From the NCBI GenBank assembly GCA_946616535.1, contig CAMOJA010000005.1, forward strand, positions 1 to 64,000: a DNA stretch of 64,000 nucleotides, given 5' to 3'. The DNA comes from an uncultured Bacteroidales bacterium. GTDB lineage: Bacteria > Bacteroidota > Bacteroidia > Bacteroidales > Paludibacteraceae. This document shows positions 52,241 through 60,104 of the stretch, one piece after another (position 1 is the first letter of the stretch; every line of letters begins with the position of its first letter). Below the pieces are notes generated by a model. The model saw only the letters and a list, made by a program, of their open reading frames with translations. It searched no databases and was not told the DNA's origin. The translations under genes were made by a program, and so were the position numbers.

Positions 52241-52910
52241 GCTCGTTGTTCACAAGCTTGTAACCTTTAAATCGAGCGGCAACGATGGAGTAGCCTGCGG
52301 CCTTTACAAAAGCGCGTAGGTGGTTGATATACACGCCTAAAGAGCGGGCTGTGAAGGCGTTGTCTTCCTTCCAAAGCGCACTTAAAATCTTATGTTTGTC
52401 AACTACTTCGCCTTCTTGCCGGCAAAGCATCAGAAGCAACTCGCTTTCCCGGGCCGATAGATGCTTGCCGTCGAATACTTGATGGGTGGCATCGAAGATA
52501 TGGCCGTTCAGGTCAAAGACCTTCTGTTTGCTCTCCTGAAATGCCCGAATACGACGTAAAATAGCCTCCATGCGGCAAATGAGAATATCCATCGAGAAGG
52601 GCTTGGTCTGATAGTCGTCGCAGCCCAATTGGAAAGCGCGCATCTGACTCTCGCGGTCATTACGGCTCGTCAGCACAATGAGCGGAATATTCGGCAAGCG
52701 GTGACGAATCGTTTTAAGCAACTCAAATCCGTTCATCTCCACACCCTGCAGTTCCATCAGGATCAGGTCCCAGTGACCGGCCGAAAGGGCATCCAAACCC
52801 GCCTTCCCGTTGCCTACCGCCTGGGCTTTGTAACCACGACTCGCCAAGTAGTCGCTCAGCACGGTCGAGAGACTGATGTCGCCGTCTATGATCAATATCC
52901 TTGTGGCCAT
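52227..52910 (-). CDS. OmpR/PhoB-family response regulator
   Basis: 227 aa from MATRILIIDGD (52910), placed 18 bases after the -7 box. Receiver domain (about 1-118) with LILMELQG where the phospho-accepting Asp is expected: the D of the usual xxxDxxxP is replaced by E in MELQG, so phosphorylation may be lost or mimicked. VLTSRND and QTKPF (Lys) are normal. C-terminal winged helix (about 130-225) with LSARESELLLMLCRQEGEVV. No cognate kinase gene adjoins it. The replaced Asp suggests constitutive or alternative activation. Confidence 0.88.
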   Translation of the reverse strand: MATRILIIDGDISLSTVLSDYLASRGYKAQAVGNGKAGLDALSAGHWDLILMELQGVEMNGFELLKTIRHRLPNIPLIVLTSRNDRESQMRAFQLGCDDYQTKPFSMDILICRMEAILRRIRAFQESKQKVFDLNGHIFDATHQVFDGKHLSARESELLLMLCRQEGEVVDKHKILSALWKEDNAFTARSLGVYINHLRAFVKAAGYSIVAARFKGYKLVNNEPLKV

Positions 52911-52927
52911 AAATCCAAAAATCGCTG

Positions 52928-52975
52928 CAAAGATACAAAAAAATTTGCATATATGCAAAAAAAATACTAATTTTG
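52928..52975. promoter_or_regulatory. divergent promoters sharing a palindromic -33 region
   Basis: The 16-bp palindrome TTTGCATATATGCAAA (52944-52959) gives TTTG to both strands. Plus: 20-base spacer, TAATTTTG (52968-52975) for the asparaginase gene. Minus: 20-base spacer, TATCTTTG (52935-52928) for the response regulator-rpe-comEC operon. Confidence 0.85.
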
Positions 52976-52994
52976 CAGCGCTAAATAGGAAATT

Positions 52995-54032
52995 ATGAGC
53001 AAAGTCCTTTTGATTTCAACAGGCGGAACCATTACAATGGTTCGTGACAAAGCCTCCGGAGCACTTGTTCCGGCGGATATGGAGACCTTCAAAGCCTATA
53101 TGCCGGAGCTTTTTTTAGCCGGTGAGATTCAGGTGGATATAGAGGCCTTCACTCCGCAGATCGACTCTTCTGATATCGGTCCTCAGATTTGGGAGCAGGT
53201 AGCGCGGATGGTAGTGAGCCATTACGACGAATACGACGGATTTGTCGTGCTGCATGGTACGGATACCATGTCGTATTCGGCTTCGGCGCTCTCGTTCATG
53301 CTGGAGAACCTGAGTAAACCGGTTGTGTTCACGGGTTCTCAACTCCCCGTCGGAGTCCTTCGATCTGATGCGAAGGAAAATCTGCTGACGGCGATTGAGA
53401 TAGCAGCAGCGAAGGATGAGGACGGCAATGCAATCGTGCCCGAAGTGACAATTTATTTTGAGGACCGTCTCTTCCGTGCAAATCGTACTACGAAACGAAA
53501 TGCGGAGCATTTTTCGGCGTTCAACAGTTATAACTATCCGGCGCTTGCGAAAGCCGGTGTGCATATCACGTATCAACCGCATTTGGTGCATTATAGCGAT
53601 TTGTCGCAACCGCTTCGTTTGCATACAAAGTTCGATACCAATGTGGCTGTGCTGAAACTCTTCCCGGGTATTCAACCGGCTGTCGTACGCGCGGTATTGC
53701 GTACGCGCGGTTTAAAAGGAGTGGTACTCGAGACCTTCGGTGCCGGTAATGCACCCAGCGATAAATGGTTGTATCGCGAACTCAAAGCTGCCGTAGAGAA
53801 GGGAATTATTATTGTCAACAAAACTCAGTGTAACACAGGTTCTGTAGAGATGGGCTTGTATGCCGTTTCGCTTAACCTCATGAAAGCCGGTGTGCTCTCG
53901 GGCTATGATATCACGACCGAAGCGCTGCTGACGAAGATGATGTTGCTGCTGGGCGAGAACCCGGACGATACGGCCATCGTTCGCCGCTTGCTCGGAGAAG
54001 ACTTATGTGGAGAAATAACAATAGATAAATAG
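52995..54032 (+). CDS. ansA: type I asparaginase
   Basis: 345 aa, no signal peptide, so the cytoplasmic type. Hydrolyses Asn to Asp and ammonia. Active-site motifs: ISTGGTITM (first Thr), VLHGTDTMSYSASAL (second Thr, Asp), and Lys in TGSQLPVGVLRSDAKENL. The gene stops 2 bases before pepD, so the pair is likely cotranscribed and may serve amino-acid catabolism. Confidence 0.93.
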   Translation: MSKVLLISTGGTITMVRDKASGALVPADMETFKAYMPELFLAGEIQVDIEAFTPQIDSSDIGPQIWEQVARMVVSHYDEYDGFVVLHGTDTMSYSASALSFMLENLSKPVVFTGSQLPVGVLRSDAKENLLTAIEIAAAKDEDGNAIVPEVTIYFEDRLFRANRTTKRNAEHFSAFNSYNYPALAKAGVHITYQPHLVHYSDLSQPLRLHTKFDTNVAVLKLFPGIQPAVVRAVLRTRGLKGVVLETFGAGNAPSDKWLYRELKAAVEKGIIIVNKTQCNTGSVEMGLYAVSLNLMKAGVLSGYDITTEALLTKMMLLLGENPDDTAIVRRLLGEDLCGEITIDK

Positions 54033-54034
54033 AT

Positions 54035-55480
54035 ATGAAAAATTTGGAACCCAAAGGCCTGTGGGAGAGTTTCTACAGCCTGACCCAGATTCCGCGTCCG
54101 AGCGGAAAACGCAAAGAGATTGCTGAATTCTTAGTTAATTACGGTAAGAGCCTCGGTTTGGAGACGCTGCAGGATGAGATCGGCAACGTGCTCATTCGTA
54201 AACCGGCTTCGCCGGGTATGGAGAATCGTCCCGGTGTGATCCTCCAGGGCCACATGGATATGGTGCCCCAGAAGAACTCGAATAAAGCGTTCGATTTCGA
54301 GAAAGATCCTATCCAGGCGTATATCGAGGATAATGGCGAATGGGTAACGGCCGATGGTACAACGCTGGGCGCAGACAACGGTATCGGTGTGGCTACCGCC
54401 ATGGCTATCCTGGCTGATAAGAATGCGGTTCATCCGCCGTTGGAGGCGTTCTTCACGGTCGATGAAGAAACCGGCATGTATGGAGCGAATGATCTCAAAG
54501 GCGGTTGGCTCAAAGGTAAATACCTGCTGAATCTGGACTCGGAGACCGAAGGCGAACTCTATGTAGGTTGCGCCGGAGGTATCGACGGCGAGGCGACTTT
54601 TAAATATCAGCCTGTAGAGACCGAAGAAGGCGATATCGCTCTGCGCGTTGAGATCAAGGGCTGCAAGGGCGGTCACTCGGGTTGCGATATTCACTTGCAG
54701 CGTGCGAATGCGATTAAGTTGCTCTTCCGCTTCCTCAAGGATGCAGTAGCGAACTTCGAGGCGCGCCTGGCGTGCGTAGAGGGCGGTAACATGCGTAATG
54801 CAATTCCGCGTGAAGCAGCAGCCGTCATCACTATTCCGGAGGAGAGTTATCAGGATCTGCAAGACCTGGTAGATCGCTATGAGGACTTGTTCTTGCGTGA
54901 GTACGATGGCGTAGAACCTGACTTGACTTTCAAGGCTACCGAGGTTGAATGTCCGAAGACCGAGATGCCGGAAGACGTGCAGGATTTCCTCATTCACGCC
55001 ATCACTCTCTGTCCGCACGGTGTCTATCGTTTCATCCCGGAGATGCCGGATATCGTAGAGACGAGTAATAACCTCGCGATCATCGAGACCAAAGATAACC
55101 AAGTGAATGTAGTCTGCCTCACCCGTTCGAATGTAGAGAGCCGCAAAGAGGAACTGGCTTCGGTCATCCAGTCGGCTTTCTCGCTGGCCGGAGCAGAAAT
55201 AAAATTCAGCGGTGCCTACCCGGGTTGGCAACCGAATTTCAAGAGCGGTTTGCTCAAGACGATGAAGGAGACTTACGTGAAGGAGTTCGGTAATGAACCG
55301 CGTATCGTAACCATCCACGCCGGCTTGGAGTGCGGCATCATTGGCTCGAAATACGAGGGCATGGAGATGATTTCCTTCGGCCCGACCATCGAGCATCCGC
55401 ATAGCCCCGATGAGCGTGTGAATATCGCTACGGTGCAGAAGTTCTACCGCTTCGTTCTCGCCGCTCTCAAGGCATTCTAA
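54035..55480 (+). CDS. pepD: aminoacyl-histidine dipeptidase (cytosolic M20 dipeptidase)
   Basis: 481 aa. M20 zinc dipeptidase: QGHMDMVPQ (His/Asp), GADNGIGVA (bridging Asp), VDEETGMYGA (Glu), LNLDSETEGELYVG, HAGLECGI and SFGPTIEHPHSPDERV (C-terminal His). Cleaves dipeptides including carnosine-like ones; cytoplasmic. It ends the operon with ansA, closed by a strong terminator at 55482-55518. Confidence 0.94.
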   Translation: MKNLEPKGLWESFYSLTQIPRPSGKRKEIAEFLVNYGKSLGLETLQDEIGNVLIRKPASPGMENRPGVILQGHMDMVPQKNSNKAFDFEKDPIQAYIEDNGEWVTADGTTLGADNGIGVATAMAILADKNAVHPPLEAFFTVDEETGMYGANDLKGGWLKGKYLLNLDSETEGELYVGCAGGIDGEATFKYQPVETEEGDIALRVEIKGCKGGHSGCDIHLQRANAIKLLFRFLKDAVANFEARLACVEGGNMRNAIPREAAAVITIPEESYQDLQDLVDRYEDLFLREYDGVEPDLTFKATEVECPKTEMPEDVQDFLIHAITLCPHGVYRFIPEMPDIVETSNNLAIIETKDNQVNVVCLTRSNVESRKEELASVIQSAFSLAGAEIKFSGAYPGWQPNFKSGLLKTMKETYVKEFGNEPRIVTIHAGLECGIIGSKYEGMEMISFGPTIEHPHSPDERVNIATVQKFYRFVLAALKAF

Positions 55481-55481
55481 A

Positions 55482-55518
55482 CAAAAATCAGGCAGCCCGA
55501 TCGGCTGCCTGATTTTTG
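55482..55518. terminator. bidirectional intrinsic terminator
   Basis: 16-bp perfect stem CAAAAATCAGGCAGCC/GGCTGCCTGATTTTTG with loop CGATC; A and T runs on both sides serve pepD (plus) and the convergent ctp gene (minus). Confidence 0.92.
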
Positions 55519-55532
55519 TGTTATGATCGTTC

Positions 55533-55577
55533 CCCTTTCACTTTTCACCTTTCACCTTTCACCTTTCACCTTTCACT
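55533..55577. repeat. 7-base tandem repeat at gene boundary
   Basis: Five TTTCAC(C/T)T-type 7-base units (TTCACCT repeated, flanked by variants) between the terminator and the ctp stop codon. Confidence 0.85.
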
Positions 55578-57183
55578 TCGAAAGAACCTCTACGGCTTTC
55601 TTCGTAATCTCGTCGTCGCGCTCGAAGAGCGGGAAGAAGCCTTCGTCGCCTAACATATCTCGTGCGATATAGGCGTTCAGCAGACGAATCATCAACGGTT
55701 TGGACTTCGCAATCTCGGCTTCATTGGGTTCTACACCTTTGGCTTTGGCGAAGGCTACGAACTCGCGCAGGATATTCTGTTTCAGCAGATGCTGTTCCAG
55801 TGACTGCCAGTCCTTGAATTTACTTAACTCTTTGCGATGCTTGTCCGTATATTGGTACGCAAACTGATAGGTGTACGCGAGGTTCACGCATTTGTTATAC
55901 CATGGCGTGTTAAGCGTTGTGTCGCGTCCTACGAAGATATCCGGCATGATGCCTCCTCCGCCATGTACGATGCGGCCGGCTTTGGTGCGATAGGTCGTGG
56001 TGTCTGCGAAATGAACAGAGTCCGCTGAGTAGAACTCACCGTGCTCCCATCGCTCGATCAGTTCCTTCTCGTAGTCGCTTTGGTCTCCGAGTGTATAAGG
56101 CTTCTGGATACAACGCCCCGAAGGTGTGTAATAACGGGCTACGGTCAGACGAATAGCACTGCCGTCATCGAACGGTAACTGCTGTTGCACAAGACCCTTT
56201 CCGAACGAACGACGTCCGATGATTTGCGCCCGGTCATTATCTTGCATCGCACCGGCGAAGATCTCGCTGGCCGAAGCCGAGAAGTCGTCAATTAGCACGA
56301 CAATAGGGGTGTCTTTGAATCGTCCGCTACCGTCCGCTTTTGCTTCGAAGCGAGGATAGGCTTTACCCTCTGAATAGACGATCATATCGCCGCGCCTGAG
56401 GAACTCATTCGCCATACGGATCGCTTGGTCCATATATCCGCCGGAGTTCTCGCGCAGGTCGATGATATAACTGGTAGCTCCCTGTGCGCGCAGTTCCGCC
56501 AGAGCCGTGATGAACTCGCGATAGGTGGTCTCGCCGAATTTGTTAGCCCGTACGAAACCGATCTTCTTCCCTTTGCTCTCGATGACGAACTTCGCATCAA
56601 CACTGGTGACGGGGATATCACCGCGGGTGATGGTAAAATAGAGCATTTCCGGTGTCCCGGCACGCAGCACACCGATCTTTACCTGCGTTCCTTTCTCGCC
56701 GCGCAGGGTGCGCATCACCTTTTCGTTATTGATCTTCTTGCCGACAAACAGACTGTCGTCCACGGTGATCAGTTTATCCCCTGCCAGCACACCGACACCT
56801 TCACTCGGACCGCCGGCAATGACAGCTACGATACGTACGGTGTCTTGCTGGATCGTGAACTGCACACCGATGCCGGAGAACGAACCCGCTAACTCTGAGT
56901 TCACCATCTCCAAATCTTCTTTGGGGATATACGCCGAATGCGGATCCAGTCTCTTCACCATCTCAGTCATCACCTCATCGGTGATGCTGTCGATGTTAAG
57001 CGAATCCACGTACGCCGTCTCCATCAATTGCAGCAGACGGTCGATCTTCGTTTGCTCAAACTGCCAGGTCCCATTCTGATAAACGATGCGCTGCGCATTG
57101 GCTTTCTGGCTGAGCGAAACACCAATTACAATCCCTAAGGCAACTGCCAGTACCGTAAGGGTAGGTAAGATGTACTTTTTCAT
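55573..57183 (-). CDS. S41 carboxy-terminal processing peptidase
   Basis: 536 aa. N-terminal membrane anchor/signal (LTVLAVALGIVIGVSL), a tail-specific protease N-domain, PDZ domain (about 85-165; SGIGVQFTIQQDTVRIVAV), catalytic core with DLRENSGGYMDQ, nucleophile Ser in DDFSASASEI and Lys in SFGKGLVQQ. Periplasmic Ser-Lys protease trimming or degrading exported proteins. The dCMP deaminase gene precedes it by 5 bases. Confidence 0.93.
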   Translation of the reverse strand: MKKYILPTLTVLAVALGIVIGVSLSQKANAQRIVYQNGTWQFEQTKIDRLLQLMETAYVDSLNIDSITDEVMTEMVKRLDPHSAYIPKEDLEMVNSELAGSFSGIGVQFTIQQDTVRIVAVIAGGPSEGVGVLAGDKLITVDDSLFVGKKINNEKVMRTLRGEKGTQVKIGVLRAGTPEMLYFTITRGDIPVTSVDAKFVIESKGKKIGFVRANKFGETTYREFITALAELRAQGATSYIIDLRENSGGYMDQAIRMANEFLRRGDMIVYSEGKAYPRFEAKADGSGRFKDTPIVVLIDDFSASASEIFAGAMQDNDRAQIIGRRSFGKGLVQQQLPFDDGSAIRLTVARYYTPSGRCIQKPYTLGDQSDYEKELIERWEHGEFYSADSVHFADTTTYRTKAGRIVHGGGGIMPDIFVGRDTTLNTPWYNKCVNLAYTYQFAYQYTDKHRKELSKFKDWQSLEQHLLKQNILREFVAFAKAKGVEPNEAEIAKSKPLMIRLLNAYIARDMLGDEGFFPLFERDDEITKKAVEVLSK

Positions 57184-57203
57184 ACTGATTACTGTTTACT
57201 GTC
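57183..57203. repeat. 7-base periodic repeat at gene junction
   Basis: ATACTGA, TTACTGT, TTACTGT across the boundary of the dCMP deaminase and ctp genes. It covers the deaminase stop codon. Confidence 0.65.
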
Positions 57204-57614
57204 GTCCAGAAACTCCACCTCAATACCTGCGCGTTTGAGCAATTCTACGCCGTCCATCAGGCGATATTCTTCGCCATAAACAACGCGTTTGATACCCGAC
57301 TGGATGATTAACTTGGAGCACTCGAGGCATGGAGATGCGGTTACGTAGAGCGTAGCGCCGTCGGAACTGTTGTTGGAGCGTGCTACTTTGGTAAGTGCGT
57401 TTGCTTCGGCATGAAGCACGTAGGGTTTGGAGACGTTGTTCTCGTCCTCGCAGATATTCTCAAACCCAGACGGGGTTCCGTTGTATCCGTCGGAAATGAT
57501 CATTTGGTTTTTTACCAGCAGCGCACCTACTTTGCGGCGTACGCAGTAACTGTTTTCCGACCAAGTGCGCGCCATGCGCATATATAGGTAATCGCGTTTC
57601 TGTTGCTTATTCAT
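57189..57614 (-). CDS. dCMP deaminase family protein
   Basis: 141 aa from MNKQQKRDYLYM (57614); the longer frame begins with a TTG inside a 7-base array. Zinc deaminase: HAEANAL (His/Glu) and PCLECSKLI (PCxxC). Family members deaminate dCMP to dUMP for dTTP synthesis. The segment GYNGTPSGFENICEDENN is typical of dCMP deaminases. Cytoplasmic. The last residues (EFLDDSKQ) read through the repeat at 57183-57203. Confidence 0.92.
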   Translation of the reverse strand: MNKQQKRDYLYMRMARTWSENSYCVRRKVGALLVKNQMIISDGYNGTPSGFENICEDENNVSKPYVLHAEANALTKVARSNNSSDGATLYVTASPCLECSKLIIQSGIKRVVYGEEYRLMDGVELLKRAGIEVEFLDDSKQ

Positions 57615-57616
57615 TT

Positions 57617-57647
57617 CTTTCAACTTTCCACTTTCAACTTTCAACTA
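57617..57647. repeat. 7-base periodic repeat at gene junction
   Basis: TTTCAAC, TTTCCAC, TTTCAAC, TTTCAAC between mpl and the dCMP deaminase gene, up to the mpl stop codon. Confidence 0.8.
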
Positions 57648-58963
57648 ATGAGTTCGTGCGCGAACTCATTCACGTTAATCCCGTCGAAGGTACCCGAGGA
57701 CATCATTAGCAGTGCCGTGTTCTTGTACTCGAGACTGCGCAATCGCTCTTGCAGCGCTTCACTTTCCGTAAACACTTCTACATCTTTCGTGCCAAACGCC
57801 TCGCGTACTTCTTCTGCTGTAATCGGCGTGAGTCGTTTATGCTCGATCACCTTCGGGTTGAAATAGACGTACGCCACATCCGCCTCGGCCATGCAGCCTT
57901 TGTATTGCGGCAGGAAATCCGCCATGAGCGAGGAGAAGGTGTGCAACTCCATGCAGGCGATCAGTTTTTTCTCCGGATAGCGCTCGCGCACGGCATTGAT
58001 GGTCGCCTTCAGTTTGGACGGGCTGTGTGCAAAGTCTTTGTATGCCACGCTGTCGGCTGTCTCGCAGATCTTCTCCAGACGGTTAGAAGCACCGGTGAAA
58101 GTACTGATCTCGCGATAGAAATCATCCGGCGCCACACCGATACAATGGCAGGCTAACATCGCGGCCTGCAGGTTCTGCATATTATGCCGCCCGAATACCT
58201 GCATTTCCACCTTGCCTTCGTACGCATCGTACGGAATACAGGTGATATCTTTGCGAGCTCCTTCGGCAATGGCGCGCAGGTTCTCATCGCCCTTATACCA
58301 GATAAACGAGCCGTCAGGTTCTACACCTTCTATAAACTTTCTAAACGTTTCGACATACTTGTCGAAAGTGGGGAATACATTGATGTGATCCCACGCAATA
58401 CCGGTCAGAATAGCTACATGCGGGTGGTACCAAAGGAATTTGGAACGCAGGTCCAGCGGCGAGGTCAGATACTCATCGCCCTCAAAAACAGCGTACTTGG
58501 CAGTATCGCTGAGGCGTACCATTCGTTCGAATCCCTCTATCTGCGCACCTACCATATAATCGGCTTCAATACCGAGACGCTGCAGCACATAGAGAATCAT
58601 CGACGTGGTCGTTGTCTTTCCGTGACTACCACCTACGACGATGCGAATCTTATCCTTCGTCTGCTCGTACAGGTACTCGGGGAAGGAGTATATCTTAATC
58701 CCCAGTTCCCGTGCACGCACCAACTCCGGATTGTCTTCGCGGGCATGCATACCGAGGATGATCGCATCGATATCTTTGGTGATGCGCTCGGGGTGCCAAC
58801 CCATCTCGTCGGGCAGCAGACCTGCTTCACGCAGATGAGTGAGGGCGGGATCGAAGATCTCGTCGTCCGAACCCGTCACCTGGTATCCGGCCTTAGAAGC
58901 CACGGCGAGTGCTAAGTTATGCATCGCCGCGCCGCCTATAGCTATAAAGTGGATTCTGATCAT
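57641..58963 (-). CDS. mpl: UDP-N-acetylmuramate:tripeptide ligase (Mpl)
   Basis: 440 aa Mur-ligase. Seen: IHFIAIGGAAMHNLAL (nucleotide fold), GGSHGKTTTTSMI (P-loop), FEGDEYLTSPLDLRSKFLWYHP (the Mpl-typical variant) and NVFPTFDKYVETFRKF. Re-attaches recycled L-Ala-D-Glu-diaminopimelate to UDP-MurNAc; cytoplasmic. GGAAMHN rather than the MurC GIGGSGM pattern argues for Mpl. Overlaps the trigger factor gene by 4 bases. Confidence 0.9.
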   Translation of the reverse strand: MIRIHFIAIGGAAMHNLALAVASKAGYQVTGSDDEIFDPALTHLREAGLLPDEMGWHPERITKDIDAIILGMHAREDNPELVRARELGIKIYSFPEYLYEQTKDKIRIVVGGSHGKTTTTSMILYVLQRLGIEADYMVGAQIEGFERMVRLSDTAKYAVFEGDEYLTSPLDLRSKFLWYHPHVAILTGIAWDHINVFPTFDKYVETFRKFIEGVEPDGSFIWYKGDENLRAIAEGARKDITCIPYDAYEGKVEMQVFGRHNMQNLQAAMLACHCIGVAPDDFYREISTFTGASNRLEKICETADSVAYKDFAHSPSKLKATINAVRERYPEKKLIACMELHTFSSLMADFLPQYKGCMAEADVAYVYFNPKVIEHKRLTPITAEEVREAFGTKDVEVFTESEALQERLRSLEYKNTALLMMSSGTFDGINVNEFAHELIS

Positions 58964-60045
58964 TTAAACAGTTTGTCGAAATCTTCCTGACTAATGGTCT
59001 TAGCCTCAACTTTTACAACGCCCTTCAGTGCCTCAAAGAGTTTGTCCTCTACGACGCGCTCAACGATGCCGCGCAACTGATTCTCGTTCTTCAGCATCTC
59101 CTGAGCGTAGCTCGTCAAGTGCTCGTCCTCAACGTTCATCAGGCCGTATTGCATGAATTGCATCTTTGCGATACGTTTTGCGAAAGCTTCCACTTCCTCT
59201 TTCTGCACGTCGATCTTGTATTCCTTCATCAACTGGTCTTTGGCGAGTTGCCATTTCAGTTCGTCCAGCATCTTCGGGAAATCCTTATCGAGTTCCTCTT
59301 GCGTCATCTTCTCGTTGGTAGCCAGTACCCAGCGTTTCAGGAAGTCCTCCGGGAAAGCGACCTTCTCCATCTTCTTCATGATAGCCTCTTTGGCATCAAT
59401 GCCGAAGCGATATTTGCTCTCCTCAGCCAGGCTGCGAACGATATCCTCTTTGATGCGCTCGCGGAAGGCCTTCTCGTCCTTCGGAGCCTCGGCGCCATAA
59501 ACCTTAGCGAACAACTCCGCATCTACGGCACAGGGTTTCACCTCTGCTTTCGTGCCCTTCTCTTTGTCTTCCGGGATATACTCGCCGAAGCGGTTGGTGT
59601 ATGCCTCCACTTGCTTGTTGATCATCTCCTCGGTCGGCTCAATCGTGTACTCCGGCAGTTTGTTCTTGCCGTTCAGTTTGGCGTCGAACTCAGGAGCTAC
59701 AGCGATGTCGAAAGCGAAGGTGAAGGTGTCCTCGTGATCGAGGTCGATGTTCTTCGTCAACTCGTTATTCGGCAGCGGCTCACCTAATACTTGCAGTTTG
59801 TTCTCCTCGATGTACTTCTGCAGGTTCTCGCCTACGAGTTTGTTCAGCACGTCAGCCAGGATACCCTTGCCGTACATTTTCTTAACCAAACCGGCAGGTA
59901 CCATACCCGGACGGAAACCCGGCATCTGTGCTTTGTGACGCACTTCTTTCAGTTGCTTTGCAACTTCCTCCTGATAATCAGCCGGCTCCAAGGTCAGAGT
60001 CACTACGGTCATCAGGTCTTTCAATTCACTTTGTTCAATTTTCAT
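58960..60045 (-). CDS. tig: trigger factor lacking the PPIase domain
   Basis: 361 aa against about 430-450 for the family. Ribosome-binding N-domain with the signature MPGFRPGMVPAGLVKKMYG (41-59), and the long helical chaperone C-domain from AVDAELFAKVYGAEAP (about 174) to the end. Between them the FKBP-type peptidyl-prolyl isomerase domain is missing: NRFGEYIPEDKEKGTKAEVK is all that joins them. Holds nascent chains at the ribosome exit; isomerase activity must be absent. The next genes in the operon are mpl, dCMP deaminase and ctp. Confidence 0.9.
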   Translation of the reverse strand: MKIEQSELKDLMTVVTLTLEPADYQEEVAKQLKEVRHKAQMPGFRPGMVPAGLVKKMYGKGILADVLNKLVGENLQKYIEENKLQVLGEPLPNNELTKNIDLDHEDTFTFAFDIAVAPEFDAKLNGKNKLPEYTIEPTEEMINKQVEAYTNRFGEYIPEDKEKGTKAEVKPCAVDAELFAKVYGAEAPKDEKAFRERIKEDIVRSLAEESKYRFGIDAKEAIMKKMEKVAFPEDFLKRWVLATNEKMTQEELDKDFPKMLDELKWQLAKDQLMKEYKIDVQKEEVEAFAKRIAKMQFMQYGLMNVEDEHLTSYAQEMLKNENQLRGIVERVVEDKLFEALKGVVKVEAKTISQEDFDKLFK

Positions 60046-60076
60046 GTTTTTTATTGTTGTTTTTATTGATTTTTCG

Positions 60077-60100
60077 GGATTACGTAATTACGGGATTACG
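60077..60100. repeat. short 7/8-base repeat at gene boundary
   Basis: GGATTACGTAATTACGGGAT followed by TACG: alternating GATTACG/TAATTACG units in the 59-base gap between typA and tig. Confidence 0.5.
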
Positions 60101-60104
60101 ATGG

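Noticed and set aside
54131..55402. 423-aa minus-strand frame opposite pepD
   Set aside because: pepD is a well-supported M20 enzyme; the antisense frame has no recognisable domain.
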